Positions 47,875-59,870 of a stretch of 64,000 bases of DNA are shown piece by piece. Origin of the DNA: Apium graveolens (lineage: Eukaryota > Streptophyta > Magnoliopsida > Apiales > Apiaceae); contig NC_133648.1 in NCBI RefSeq assembly GCF_009905375.1, forward strand, positions 89,282,631-89,346,630. Reading direction: 5' to 3'. The position numbers and the translations under genes were made by a program. Position 1 is the first letter of the stretch; the number at the start of each line of letters is the position of its first letter. The notes beneath the pieces are model-generated. The model did not search any database and had not been told where the DNA came from. It was given only the letters and a program-made list of their open reading frames with translations.

Positions 47875-50454
47875 CTGATGACCCAGGTACAAGTGCTGAG
47901 ATTGATATTCATAACTTGATTGTTCCTGAGGTTTTGTACTTAGAAGCTCCACCAACTCAAATCACTCCACCAACAATACCAATTCTAGATGCTGATTTTA
48001 ATGAAGATATTCCTACTACACCAATTCTGAATCTAGATGATGAAAATCAGATTTTAGGTGGGCATCAAGGTTTGGCTGTTGATCAGAACTTAGTTGGAGA
48101 TCAGCACTTAGAGGATGATGTTGAAGCCTCAATAGCCTCTCATACTATTCTTTTAAGAGGATGCTGATGATGCTGATTCTATAAGTTCTGATATTGCTAA
48201 TGTTGAACTTACTGGTGAAGCTGCTGCCAATGTAGATGCTGATGCAGCCGGTCCATCAGGACATGCACCTTAACAAGCTCCAAACAAAGCTGAATTAATC
48301 AAGAAGTTTGTTAGAGAAGATGCACCAGTACCTTGGAGTGAAACTCCTAGAGGAAGGGAGTGGACTAAGGAATGGAACAAAGTTGATTTTGTTCCTTCTT
48401 CAACCAAACTTGCTGAGCACTTGACCAAAGCTGATGAGATGCTAGTCAATGATGATTTCAAGACACAGCTCAGAGTTACTGCACTAAGTACAAGGCACCT
48501 TCAAGGTCAACAATCTGTAACTCAAGCCAAGGTAGACAAGATTCAAGAATCCATAAATCAGCAAGATATGCTTGTCAAGCTGGACAAGAAAAGGTTTTTC
48601 AAACCTACCTTTGACAGAATTGAGTACATTGAGAAAACTCAGGAGAAGCAACAGGCTCAGATTGATAAAATTTTGCAGAATCAAGCTTCTCATCAAAATC
48701 AACTCAATGAGATCCAATCCTCAGTGGAATTGCTTGTCTCTCTTTTTTTACCTTCTGATGCCAAAAAGGGGGAGAGAGTAATTAAGTCCAAATGCAAAAC
48801 TGTTAAGACACTGAAGGGAAAGGATGATGAAAAAGATGACCAGGGAAACTCTGGAATGGGTGGAGGTCATGGTCAAGGTAAAGGTTTTTCATCAAGCACA
48901 GCTGGAACTACAAGTCAAAGAACAAGTTCTGATACTGGGAGAAGAATAAGTTCTGATACTGGTAAAATAATAAGTTCTGATGAACATCTGGAACTTGATG
49001 AGGAAATTTTAAGACAGTTATTTTTGAAAGAAACTCCAGGAATAGACTTTGAGAGTCTAAGGAAGAAGAAGCTAGACTTAAGTTAGAAAAAGTCAACTCC
49101 AAATCTAAAGCTTCTGTTGTTGAAAAGAAACTTCCTAAGGCTAAAGGCATTATGATAAAAGAAAGGATAAATCCTGAGGCAACTAAAGCCAAATCATAAG
49201 TGGAGATAGATCCAAGGTCTAAGGGCAAAGAAAAAGTTGATGAACCTGTAAAGGTTTATGTGCCATTCATTATTGAAGAAATATCTGATGAAGATGCTAG
49301 TCTTACTCTGATAAAAAGGAATATTTCTCAACCAACCTCTGACATGGCCCATATTGTTCAGAGTCAAGATATAGTAAGTTCTGATATGATAGTGAAGCAA
49401 ACAACCTCTGATATAGCTCAAGTTGGCTTGATATCAGAAGATAAGGAAAAGGAAACCTCTGACATTGCTCATGTTAAACCTTCAAAGTTACTCCTACCAG
49501 GATTCACCAAAGCTAAACAGACTCAATCTTTGAAGACTGCAACAAGTAGTTTTGAAGCAAGAGTTGTTACAGGAAAAGAAGCCAGAGATAAATCTGGATT
49601 GGGTAGTGCTGATGAAAGAAGAATACTGAACACAACCAATGATCCAACTTCTTTAAGTGAACCAGGTGTTGGAGCAACTCCTGAAAGATTGAATCAGCTT
49701 GAATCTGTACAGATGGTTTACCATACATTTTTAAAAGAACACATCTTGTTATATTTTATGACAGATGGAAGGATATACCATATTAGGCAGAATGTTATAC
49801 CACCGAAGTATTTTGAGGAACTGGAACATGTTCAATTCTTACTTCAAGTGAAGAACACATTAACAGATAGTGTTGCAAATTATTTGAAGACTCAAATTCA
49901 AAGACAGAAGAAGCTTTACTCTGTAAAGTCTGACAGCATATACTGTCCCAAGTACAGAGATCACAAAGGTGATATTGTCGAGATGAAGCCTAACTCTGCT
50001 AAGATTATAACTACTTTTTTGGGTTATAAGGCTGTGGAATTCAATCTTGAGTCTAACAAGGCATATTTAATCAGACTAGATCAGGATATAAGGAAAGCTA
50101 GAATAATTGATCTCAGGGCTGCTATCTTTCAAATTGGTGAAGATACAGTTGAATTGAAAAATGCTAAAAGGAGGATGGTTAATGAACTTGAATATGCTGA
50201 GAGATGTTTGTTAAAGAACTATCTCTGAACAATTCCTGATATCAAAGAGATCAGTAATTGAAGCCAAGTCAAAGATTTACAATTGCTTAAATTCTGATGT
50301 GTATACAGACTGAAGCTGTTATCAGACCTTGAGGATGGTAAAGCTACAAGGACTGTAAGTTGTAGTTATCTAGTCAAATTTTCATTCATTTGTACTTAAT
50401 GTTTTTGACATCATCGAATATCTATTAAACTTGTATATTATGCTAATTTACAAG

Positions 50455-50465
50455 TTGGGGGAGAT
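50455..50465 (+). other. Polypurine tract of Sirevirus D
   Basis: TTGGGGGAGAT directly before the 3' LTR start TGTTAGATAT. Confidence 0.92.
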
Positions 50466-51080
50466 TGTTAGATATATTTGATAATGTCATGACTAATATG
50501 ATTTGTGTTTAGTTTTCAGATCTTACTTAACAGGACAAATTAGTACTTAACTGGAAATCAGTACTTATACTGAAGTCAGAACTTAAGATATCAGAACTTA
50601 AGTTGTCAGAACTTAAGTTATCAGGAGATATTTATCAGGAGATAATATCAGGACTTAAGGAGACTTTCAGATAAGGAAGGCGGCTGATTGAAAGGAAAGA
50701 AGATCAAGACAAACGCAAGAAGAGATATGCATGAAGAAGGAATTTTATGAAGAATAGAATACTTGGAAGAAAAGATAACTAGTTCATATATTTTAGGAAG
50801 CAGAATTATATTCCATATCAATTAGAATTTATCTTGTAACTGTGTAGTATATAAACACAGACATAGGGTTTACACTATATGTTTTATCAATAATCGAGGT
50901 TATTATTTATTGTAACCCTAGCAGCTCTCGTGATAAGTTATTCATCACTGAGAGAGGACAGCTCCATATTGTAACAGAGTTTATTGTGTTAAATAAAATA
51001 TATTTTCTGTGTTCTTATATTCGATTTGATTGTGATAAACACTGTATTCAACCCCCTTCTACAGTGTGTGTGACCTAACA
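50466..51080 (+). repeat. 3' LTR of Sirevirus D
   Basis: 615 bp, partner of 33947-34560, followed by GTCAA. It keeps the TCAGNACTTA repeats and the TATA box. Confidence 0.95.
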
Positions 51081-53290
51081 GTCAAACTTATCACAAAATG
51101 AATAGGGATCATTTGCCTTGGCTTCATTATACTTGCAGGCTCCTTCAACTAGCTTGCTAACAACCTTTTTACAAAGGTGAGTGAGGTGATTCACAGAGCC
51201 ACATTGTTCACATTTCTTCCTTAGAGCATCTGCAATATAAGCAAAATTGTTGCTTTTGTTTATCCCAATCTCTCTATTTCTATTCTTCTTCTTTTTTCTG
51301 GCATCTTCAGTTTTTGTTTCCTTGACAAGTGTCTTGGAATCTTGGTTATCCATGAGCTTCTTTTCAGCTTTGGAAGTTTGAGTTGTTTCTGCATTTTTCT
51401 TCTCATTATCTTCATCAGCAATTTCTTGCTTTATGATCAACTCTTCTTCACTAAAATCTACCTCACATGCTTTGAACATAGGTGAACCAACCTTTTTCAG
51501 CATAGCTGGAACATCTTCATTTTCATTTGCTTTCCCTTTTTCACCTGCAGCTTTCTTCTTATTGTTCAAGGCATCATAATCAAGACCAATAGCAATATTT
51601 GCACATGGCTTGTTCTTCTCATGGTATTGTCCAACCAACTCAAATGCATTTCTGAAAGATTTCAACTTGACTTCATTCTTTTCTAGCTTCTCCCTTAACA
51701 CATCTTCAATCTCATTTGCACACTTGAGCTTGTTCTTTAGATATGCATTTTCTTATTTCACAGCTTCAAGCTCTACCAGCAACAACTCAGTTTCTTATTT
51801 CTCATTTTCAAGTTTCTCATTTATCTTTGTCAGTTTGCTAACCTCTTCATTAACAACAACCATACTTGTATAAATATGAAACATTTCTATGCTCATCTTT
51901 TCAACAGTTTTCCTATATTGACTCATTATTAAATCAATGGTGGTAAGAGTTGGTACCTGTGTTTTTGATGAGGATGACTCTCCTTGCTCCAAGGCCATAA
52001 GTGCATAATTTCCATATTCATCATCTTCATCATTTTCAGAATCATCCCAACTCTTTCCCTCTGTAATATAGGATTTGCTTTGCTGTTTCTTCAGAAGAGC
52101 TTCATACTTTGATTCCAATTTAATATAAGCTTTGTCTTTCTTTGCTTTCTTGGTTTTCCTGCATTCTGTAGCAAAATGGCCTAGCTCATCACAGTTATAG
52201 CACCTTATCTTTGATCTGTCAACATATCCAGTTTTGTAGCCATTTTTTCTATCAGGAGTATACTTCCCTTTTCCTTTCCATTTGTTGTCTTTGTTGAAAT
52301 ATTTTCCTTTTCCCTTGAAGAATCTTGACTTCTTTACTCTAATGTTAGAGAAATTTATTTCCAGATAGGCCATTGACTGATCTAGCTCATCAAGTTCATC
52401 CAGGGTATAGAACTCATCTTCTTCTAATTCCAGTATGACTTGTTCTTGTGAATCATCGTTTCTTTGCTCACTGGTTGAGACACTTGGAGTCTGGAATTTT
52501 GACTCATCATTAGAGATCTGGCTTTCATTAATAATAAGAGCACTTGAACCATCTACAAAATTCCCTTGACCAGCTTTTAGTGATTTCCTTTGAATCATTT
52601 CCAATTCATATGTTTTTAAAATTCCATATAGAACTTCCAAAGTGAATCTGCTCAAGTCTCTCCCTTCTCTGATTGCTAAAATTTTTTGTTCCAAATGGTC
52701 AGGGAGTGTGAGTAAAAACTTCAGGTTCACTTTTTCAGCTTCATAATATTTATCATACAGCTGCAAGTCATTAATCAGCTTGTTAAACCTTTCAAACACA
52801 TCAGTAATTATTTCCTTTGGCTTAGCCATGAAACCCTCATACTGTGAAATCAGTATCCTACTTTGATTTGACCTAACTTCCTCTGTTCCTTCATAAAGCA
52901 TCTCTCTCTTCTCCCAGATCTGCTTAGCAGTGTTACAGCTGACAATGTTATTGTACATTACATTTTCAAGTGACTCTATCAAGATCAGCTACAAGCCACT
53001 ATCTAGGGAGACTTTTTCTTTCTCAGGCTCAGTGTACTCTGAAGGATCTTTAGGAGCATAATGAGCTGGAATGACCATGTCTCCATCTGTAGATTCCTCA
53101 ACTCTTACCATAGGAGTGAAAGGCCCATTCTTGAGAATCTGAATATATAATGGATTGGCCATCCAGATACATAGCAACATTTTCTTCTTCTATAGAATGT
53201 AGTTAGTCTTATCAAAAGTAGGGATTTTGATGCTACTGATTTTCAGTGTATTCATTCTTCCAAGATCTTGAATCTGTTTAATTTCATATT
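51081..53290 (-). pseudogene. Sirevirus C gag (broken)
   Basis: Minus: start region near 53250 (MNTLKISSIKIPTFDKTNY), then MANPLYIQILKNGPF, a stop at about 52985, capsid region (ENVMYNNIVSCNTAKQIWEK, FERFNKLINDLQLYDKYYEA), acidic linker, lysine-rich stretch, zinc knuckle CYNCDELGHFATEC (about 52190), a coiled coil (51.95-51.7 kb) with stops near 51795 and 51755, a second knuckle CEQCGSVNHLTHLC (about 51200) and the break at GTCAA where D is inserted. The sequence continues at 33946. It is closely comparable in layout to D gag but a different family. Confidence 0.88.
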
Positions 53291-53293
53291 TTA

Positions 53294-53304
53294 CTCTGAT
53301 ACCA
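53294..53304 (-). other. Primer binding site of Sirevirus C
   Basis: Minus TGGTATCAGAG two bases inside the 5' LTR end (CTAACA AG TGGTATCAGAG), matching initiator methionine tRNA. Confidence 0.9.
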
Positions 53305-53306
53305 CT

Positions 53307-54575
53307 TGTTAGATAATGAATCACACACAGATTTGGGCTGAATGTGTTTTTTTGTTTTTCTGCTTTTCCTAAAGTGTTTATGGTGATGAACAAATTAAAT
53401 TAAGATCTTGTAGTTAAATGTGTTAGTACTGAATTTAGACAGATAAAATAGTGAACACAAATCTTTCAAAACTCACTTAATTTTATATTAAAATTAATAA
53501 TATTTTGCTACAAAATTTCTAGGCTCTTTGTTGATAAAGAGCTTAGCTTCTTCCTTGAGAGAATACAAGATTTTCTTATCTAAATTGTTACTTCTAACAA
53601 AGCATCCAGTGTTTACTTTATTGAACAGTAAACACTGGTTATTACACAGCATGCAATAGCATGTACTAAATACTTTTTTTGGATAACCAAATCTTTCTAT
53701 TTCTGGCTTAGTATATCTTTGTTAATCTTGCGCGCCTATGACTTTGCTTTTCCAGTTAATATTGGCCTTTGATCTTGTACTCTTCAAGCTGCTTTTTGTA
53801 GACTTGTCAATCCAAATGATTGGATTATTTGTTGATTGATAATCTTGGATGTTTAACTGGTCTGCACTTTGTACTTTGAGTTTTACCTTGAGATCTCCAG
53901 TTTGGTATATAGAGAACTTGTCATCTCGATAAGTATTTTGGCTTATCGAGATCTCTAATCACTCTACAGTTGTTTTGACTTATCGAAGTCTCTGAGTTCT
54001 CTATAAGAGAATTTGGCTTGCCGAGATCTCTCACCTTCAGATATTCACTTTGGCTTATCGATAACTCTGAGTTCTCTAATGACAACTTGGCTTATCGATA
54101 ACTCTGAGTTCTCTAGTGACAAATAGACTTATCGATATCTCAGAGTTTTCTAGTAAAGAAATGACTTGTCGATATCTCCAGTCTTCATTTTTCAATTTGG
54201 CTTGTCGATATCTCTGAGTTCTCTAGTCGCTTTTCCTGACTTCTCGATAAGTCATTCTGGAGTTCTCGAATGACTTCTCTATAACACTTAATCTATGACT
54301 TGTAGAGATCCTGACTTAGAATATTTTTCTCAAAACAGATTTATTCAACTCCAAGCTTCTTCATAATTCTTCTGAGGCGTGATCTTCTTGATCTTCTTTC
54401 AGATAGAATTCTTAGGCTTGATACTGTTTACAGAAAAAGACTCCATTCTGCCCTTAAACACTTTTACAGACTTAAGTGGTACAATAAAAAATGTAAACTT
54501 AGATTACAATACAACTTAGTTAGGGTTATCAATTTGACTTAGTCTTGTTATTGTACAGGCATGTCTTACACAACA
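53307..54575 (-). repeat. 5' LTR of Sirevirus C
   Basis: 1269 bp, plus TGTTAGATAATG to TTACACAACA; followed by AAACC at 54576-54580. It carries the TCGA motif array at about 53905-54310. Confidence 0.95.
53905..54310 (-). promoter_or_regulatory. U3 array of TTATCGA/TCTCGA motifs in the right LTR of C
   Basis: About ten copies of GRCTTRTCGA with an associated CTCTGAGTTCTCT block, starting about 265 bases into the LTR and ending at the TATA-like CTATATACC (plus about 53907-53915). The array is kept in both LTRs. Confidence 0.55.
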
Positions 54576-54580
54576 AAACC
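54576..54580. repeat. Target duplication AAACC, right of element C
   Basis: Second copy of the AAACC seen at 5551-5555. Confidence 0.92.
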
Positions 54581-54743
54581 CATAAAGCTTTTTACTTCTG
54601 TTGGAGTCTTTGGTCTCTCCCATTTAATTATAGATTCAATCTTTGACATATCTACCATCTCTTCTTCATTACTAATAACATGTCCAAGAAATTGTACTTC
54701 TCGTAACCAAAACTCACACTTTGAAAACTTTGCGTACAATTTC
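54581..54743 (-). pseudogene. Gypsy B RT, short central piece
   Basis: Minus reads [21 protein letters not shown], then [24 protein letters not shown] and breaks at the C target site; it continues at 5555 with LASYYRRF. This is RT palm/thumb sequence. Upstream RT (the fingers and the catalytic YxDD region) is missing between here and 59871. Confidence 0.85.
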
Positions 54744-54754
54744 CTCTATCACAG

Positions 54755-55335
54755 TCTCTTATCAATTCTCCCAAAGTCATTATCGTCTTGAGTCTCTCCT
54801 TTCTACTAAGGACGTTAGCCACCATATTGGCTTTCCCTGGATGATAAAGAATCTCATAATCGTAATTTTTGATTTAGCTCTAACCACCTCCTCTGGCGCA
54901 TGTTAAGCTCTTTCTGCATGGAAATATACTTGAGCTCTTATGGTTTGTGTAAACTTTGCACTTCTATCCATACAAGTAGTGCCTCCAATCTTTAGGGCAA
55001 AACTATTGCCACGAGCCCAAGCTTATGGGTGGGGATATCGAATTTTATATTTCCTTAATTATCTTGACGCGTACGCGATTACCTTGACGTGCTGTATAAG
55101 AAGCACCCTAATTCCTTATGTGAAGCGTCACTACACATCACAACATCTCATTTCCGTCCGGCAACGCCAACATAGGGGTCGTCACCAATCTTTACTTCAG
55201 TTCTTAAAAGTTGTTCTCGCATTTCTCTGTCCATTCGAACTTCTCAGTCTTACGAGTAAGCCGCGTTAAAGGGGCTACTATCTTTACAAACTTGAACGAA
55301 CCTCCGGTAGTGACCGGACAATCCTACCTCTGGTA
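54755..55335 (-). pseudogene. Gypsy A RT/RNase H fragment
   Basis: Minus, over several frames: GHYRRFVQ, TEKFEW-like blocks, CSDASHKELGCF, RNase H LVAIV..LKIGGTTCM, QKELNMR-type block and NYDYEILYHPGKANMV, VLSRKERL, TMTLGELIRD. It matches the order of the B pol at 5550-4980 but with many stops and indels, so it is more decayed than B. Its upstream edge joins leader sequence at about 55335, an internal deletion of gag, protease and most of RT. Confidence 0.75.
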
Positions 55336-55750
55336 GTTTCCCTAACCATGGTATTCATTTCATCAGTGGTCCTTTATTCATTCTTGTCAGGATCCTCCAC
55401 GGGATCCTCCTCAGCAACAATCCCTTCTGGGATAACAGCCTTAATTGTTACATCCTTAATATGAATATCATTTAGTGCCTCGTTAGGGTGCTCCATTGGA
55501 TCCATAATCTGATCCCCAATATTTAGTAAAACATCATCATATTATTGCACTTGAACTTCAGGGTTCGGAGTCCCACTACCATATACGATAACGAACTATG
55601 CTTCTATCACGATATTTATAAGGGTTCCCATAAGGGTTTTAACTGTCAGTACTACGTTAGGTAGTCTGACTATGAACTTGGCAAGAGTTCTTATTATCTT
55701 AGTGAACTTATTATTTTAACGTCACTTCGTCTCTGAGGTTTATAACGCTT
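55336..55750 (-). other. Leader and possible gag start of Gypsy A
   Basis: About 400 bases between primer site and the deletion. A short open stretch on the minus strand (MDPMEHPNEALNDIHIKD.., 55505-55385) may be the start of gag or a leader ORF; no domain is recognised. Confidence 0.4.
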
Positions 55751-55751
55751 A

Positions 55752-55763
55752 GCTCTGATACCA
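55752..55763 (-). other. Primer binding site of Gypsy A
   Basis: Minus TGGTATCAGAGC four bases after the LTR end (GTTACAGAAATGGTATC), matching initiator methionine tRNA. It fixes the orientation of the A-family LTRs. Confidence 0.85.
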
Positions 55764-55767
55764 TTTC

Positions 55768-58700
55768 TGTAACACCCCCAAATCCGGGGTCGGGGATCCG
55801 GGTTGTCACGAGTTCCATTTCCCTTAATAACACCCAATCTTAATAAACAATCAACTACTCCGTACTGTGAACCCACAATAAATACACACACCACAAGTAT
55901 AGTCTCAGAGATGAATATCCAAAAATAACATGAGTCATTTTATTCCATAATTATATGCCATTACACCTTAAAAGGGTTTCTGAATAAATTTACATTTCTT
56001 TGCCATTATTACAATTCATAAAGATACATAAGTCTGGTACATCAAAAGTTGAAAGCCTAGCCTATTGGTGATTCCTACCTCAGCTACAGCGTCATAAATG
56101 CCTATAGGAAACTGCGGAACGTTTCCTATCCGCTCGCGAATTGGGAGCTTGGTCATGTTCATCTTGTCTATCTGATGTTGTGTGATGAAAGAAGAAAGCA
56201 AGGGTGAGCAACAAGCCCATCGAAATAATATGTATAATAATTAACAATATATGAGCATCCTCATAGTACTCATGAAAGTCTTGGTCAAGAAGAAATGAAC
56301 CAAGTTTGATCTCTTAATGCGACCAAGTCGCAAAATATTTATTATATATATATACTTTTCAGAATTTTTAAATCCTCTTCCATGTATAATATACATAGAG
56401 TTCCAATTTATAACTGTATAAAAATATCGTTGCAAGGTGATCTCATATATCTAACCTTGTCTCAACGTTTTTGTGAAAATCTTTGTCATGCATAAGATAA
56501 TCATTAACCAGATATAAGTTGAAAAGATGAAGTTACAAGACATAACTTGTATAAAATCAATCTTTGAAATATCATCAAAATGAAATGAAGTTACGAGATA
56601 CTTCATTTGATGGAAACATCAATTTGAAAACTCGACCATGCCAACACTCAACAATCACCCAGCCGTATCCTTTCTATCGAAGTGCTCTGGGTAGTGTGGT
56701 AGAAATATCCAACTGGATGATGAACTCATTAGGGGAGTTTGCCGCGCCAGGAAGACCACTTACGATGATCAGTCGCAGTAGGGCAACCCCACCATTTTCT
56801 ACATGTAGAGGAGAACCTGTCGGATTTACTTGTCAACTGAACACTGGAATCCTAAGGAATGGACCGTCTTAGCGGAACTTCCAGGCCATTTGGGCCAATA
56901 TAATAAGGCTGGGCCGGCGCCACTCGACCACTTACACCACTCCTAGTTCAGATGAAATCCATGACTCTGAAACGTAAAGCTCGTCCCCCCTTTCCCCAAG
57001 TAGAAACTTGTTGATACGGCTCCACCAAGAAGTCGTATCTAGTTGGAAAGGAAAACTCACCGATATTTCCCAGGCGATGCCTGTTAATGGATTAACTTGT
57101 TCCAAGAATTTTACTTCCCGAGTGTTGGGTAAGTAATCAAAAACTCTTTTATCAAAACAGCAACCTTGTTGCGAATATAAAATACACCACAGAGCCGGAT
57201 CCTTCAGGTTTTGAGCGAGTATTTAAATCCCCTTCGAAAGAAAGATCTTAAATATAAAAATGAGTTTTGGGATCCGCCCTAACTTTTAAAAATCAATTTG
57301 AAGACTTGAAAACATTTTTAAGAATGTTTGGAGTAATGCTGATTTAATGAAATAAATCAGTCCTGATATATTAGAAAATATCTGAATATTATTATTTAAA
57401 TAATATTCCCATGAAGGGTAATCCTTATTAAAATAATTGAAGTAGAAGTTTTTAAAACTTATACTTGAAATGAATAATAAATAACCAAAGATATACTTAT
57501 ACGAAAGTACGATCTTTATTTGAATAATCAAAAATAAGTTTGATTATCGAAACATTATTCTTTAATAAAATAAAGAATATTATTTCGTAAATAAGCGGAG
57601 TCATAAGTCCTCAAATGAATATTCAAAATAATATTCATTAAAAATAAACGGAGTCATAAATCCTCGAATGAATATTCAAAATAATATTCATTAAATAAAA
57701 TAAAGTTATCGAATAAATCTTATTCGATTAATAGTTTTGAAAACTATAACTATATATATAAATATATATATATATAATATACTCGAGAACATCGACTCCC
57801 GGTTTAGAAAATATCCACCTTTGGGTCCCCTATACTAAGGGTATACGCAACTACTGCTTATCTCTAGCATAGATATTATGCAGTTTATAAGCAATTGAAT
57901 CAACAATTAGATATCAAGATTACAAAACAAGCATGCATATATACCATATCAACATGCTCCAATATATCACAAGATTTTCTAATAACAATCATGCATTTAT
58001 CACAAGACAATGCATATACATATATACATCACAACAACAGTATAGCGGGTAGAAAACTTGCCTGAGTGTTCCCGGATAGACTTAAGCTTAGAGTCGGTCC
58101 GATAACCTATGAACAACAACATAAGTCAGAATTAAACCCCGGTCGCTTAAGAAACTAGACTTTAACCAATTGAACCCTAACGTTTGCTTATGGTCCCTTC
58201 TACGCTTAACGAATCACGTAAGTCGTTCGAGTACCCTCGGCTTCGCTATTTTTAATAAATTAACCATTAAGAATTTTAAGGCGATTATTTCGCGAGTACC
58301 CTACCAACTACCTTATCCACTTTACATAATTGTTTCATACTCCAATTAGTCATTTAAGTACCTTAACCAAGGTTTCAAATTAAGGCGAGGGGTAATGGTT
58401 CGTTCGAGGAACGCCGTTACTTAAAACGGTCGTTTCTCCTAAACCGTACATCGGATTCAAGCGTACCACATATCAAAACGAAGCTCGTAACATGAACTAT
58501 CTAATCATGGCAATGGTCAAAACCTAACAGTGAGTTCACGGTCCTGATGTTAAGAACAAAAGCAGTCTAAGGTAAATCGGGCATTACAACGGCTATGTTT
58601 ACGCGATTACCAATATTTATACCACTCTAATTCCTTACCAATTCACTACAAACCACCCAACCATCAAAAATACATCAAACACAACTTAGATCAAGGCAAA

Positions 58701-59870
58701 GTCAGTCCATAATCTCAAGGTTTTCATACTCATTCAACCACAAACATGATCTACTAACCATAACTTAAGATTCATTAACCATTAACCAAGATTCATATCA
58801 AAAATCACCACAAATCCAACCAAACTATTTAACATACATGGATCTTGCTATACATACATGGATATTTCTATATATACATTAATCCATCCATAAACTCATC
58901 AAAACTCAAAGTTCAAACTATAAGTTAAAGGTGAAAGTTGTTTATACCTCCTTGAAGCTTCCTAACACAACCCAAGAGCTTTGAATGCCTAAAAGAACCT
59001 TGATCCTTGCTTGTATAACCTTAACATTTCATAAAAATGAAGAAAACTAACATTAGTTCTTGAAAGTTACTATTCATCATCACTTTTGATGATTTGTTTG
59101 CCTAGGTTAAGAATGGAATTTGGCTTCCAAACTTCTACCATGCATTCACTAGTAGGTAAGGAAGCTATGGTAATTACCTTGTGATTTTAGAGCAAGAGAA
59201 GCTAAGATTTGGTTTTTGAAGAAAACCAACCGAGAGTTTAAGTGGGGAGAAGAAGAAAGCTTGCCTGATTCTTGAATTCTAAAGTTTGTGAAATGATTTG
59301 CTTGGCTAGGATTAATCCTTGGTAAATATCTTCCTTTAACTTTAATAAAGTGATGACATCACCTCCATTACATCATCACAAGGACACTTGTCCAAACCTT
59401 ATGGTTGGATGATGTCACAACCCACTAATCCCATCTGATTAGTGCTTAATTACTTGGCTAATGGTCGTTATCTATTTTACGGTTCGCTTAGCTTTCGTTC
59501 TCATTCGTCGTTTGAGGGATCATATCCGGGATCTTTTTACTTGGGTTCCCCTAAACCTTTCTCAATATTTTATATTCCTTTTTATGATCCCCTCTTAAAA
59601 TCCTTGAATTTAAATCTTTTTTATCCTGTCACCTTATACTCAATTCTTTCGGTATCTGGTGGATTTTAGGGAAAAATCAAAGTGTTCGGATTTGGATTCC
59701 GACGATCTTTACATACACTTATTTACTTTATGGAGTACTAATACGATCTTAGAATTTCTATAAAAGTACTCCTATATAGCGTGGTCTGATAATTTTCCTT
59801 AATCATCATCATCAGCAAAAGTTACTATTCATCCGTGTTTCAAAATTTTCCAAAAATTGGGGTTATTACA
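55768..59870 (-). repeat. 5' LTR of Gypsy A (4.1 kb)
   Basis: 4103 bp, plus TGTAACACCCCC to GGGGTTATTACA, bordered by B protease sequence at 59871. It aligns with the solo LTR 25933-29901, with an insertion/deletion-rich middle. It contains an AT-dinucleotide tract near 57748-57778. The unusual length puts it among Gypsy families with long LTRs. No gene inside. Confidence 0.9.

Larger units (their letters stand above)
42200..50228 (+). pseudogene. Sirevirus D env-like third ORF, split by a solo LTR
   Basis: Starts at ATG 42200 (MVPKDLIVDGAKFVPNNY). The N-terminal domain (to about residue 220) has VLTFWRTGIF, FEVNDVEHIVTPGVVRKALHLP, RKEWSFFFDCITKAF and a following hydrophobic helical part; then a proline/glutamine-rich linker (42.99-43.2 kb) and basic stretches (KPKRTKTVPK; KKMKKQRAHR) that could be nuclear signals. 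A stop at 43562-43564, the solo LTR (43634-47874), a frameshift near 48150, a stop at 48271-48273, a frameshift near 49055 and a stop at 49197-49199 break it. A coiled coil lies at 48.5-48.75 kb; the C-terminal domain ends at 50228. No signal peptide is visible. Function unknown. Confidence 0.78.
33947..51080 (+). mobile_element. Copia Sirevirus-type element D, full length with a nested solo LTR
   Basis: LTRs 33947-34560 and 50466-51080 flanked by GTCAA; PBS, gag, pol, a 1.9-kb spacer, an env-like ORF and PPT all in the plus direction. Without the solo LTR at 43634-47874 it is about 12.9 kb. I count roughly 18-20 LTR differences over 614 bases (about 3%). It sits in the gag-protease part of C in opposite orientation. 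All ORFs contain stops. Confidence 0.95.
5556..54575 (-). mobile_element. Copia Sirevirus-type element C, full length but expanded to 49 kb by nested insertions
   Basis: Two 1269-bp LTRs (5556-6824 and 53307-54575), flanked by AAACC, with PBS next to the right LTR and PPT next to the left. Own content in element order: 5' LTR, gag (53290-51081), protease-integrase-RT-RNase H (33946-30500), spacer (30490-29902), env-like ORF pieces (25932-24274, 16375-14574, 8089-6984), PPT, 3' LTR. Insertions inside: D at GTCAA, a solo LTR at ATTTA, Copia E and Athila F. Gag with CCHC knuckles, Copia domain order and a long ORF after pol define a Sirevirus. Without the inserts it is about 16-17 kb, large even for the group. 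Confidence 0.93.
54744..59870 (-). mobile_element. Gypsy element A, deletion remnant with one 4.1-kb LTR
   Basis: Minus: 5' LTR 59870-55768, primer site, a short leader or gag-start region to about 55335, then directly RT/RNase H sequence to 54755. The rest of pol and the 3' LTR are gone. The junction with B at 54744-54754 holds about 11 bases matching neither partner. A inserted into B between protease and RT; one later deletion then removed A's 3' half together with B's RT N-terminal half. Confidence 0.78.

Noticed and set aside
42200..50228. True envelope glycoprotein or an endogenous virus
   Set aside because: No signal peptide, fusion peptide or C-terminal membrane anchor is visible; the order of domains is that of plant LTR retrotransposons.
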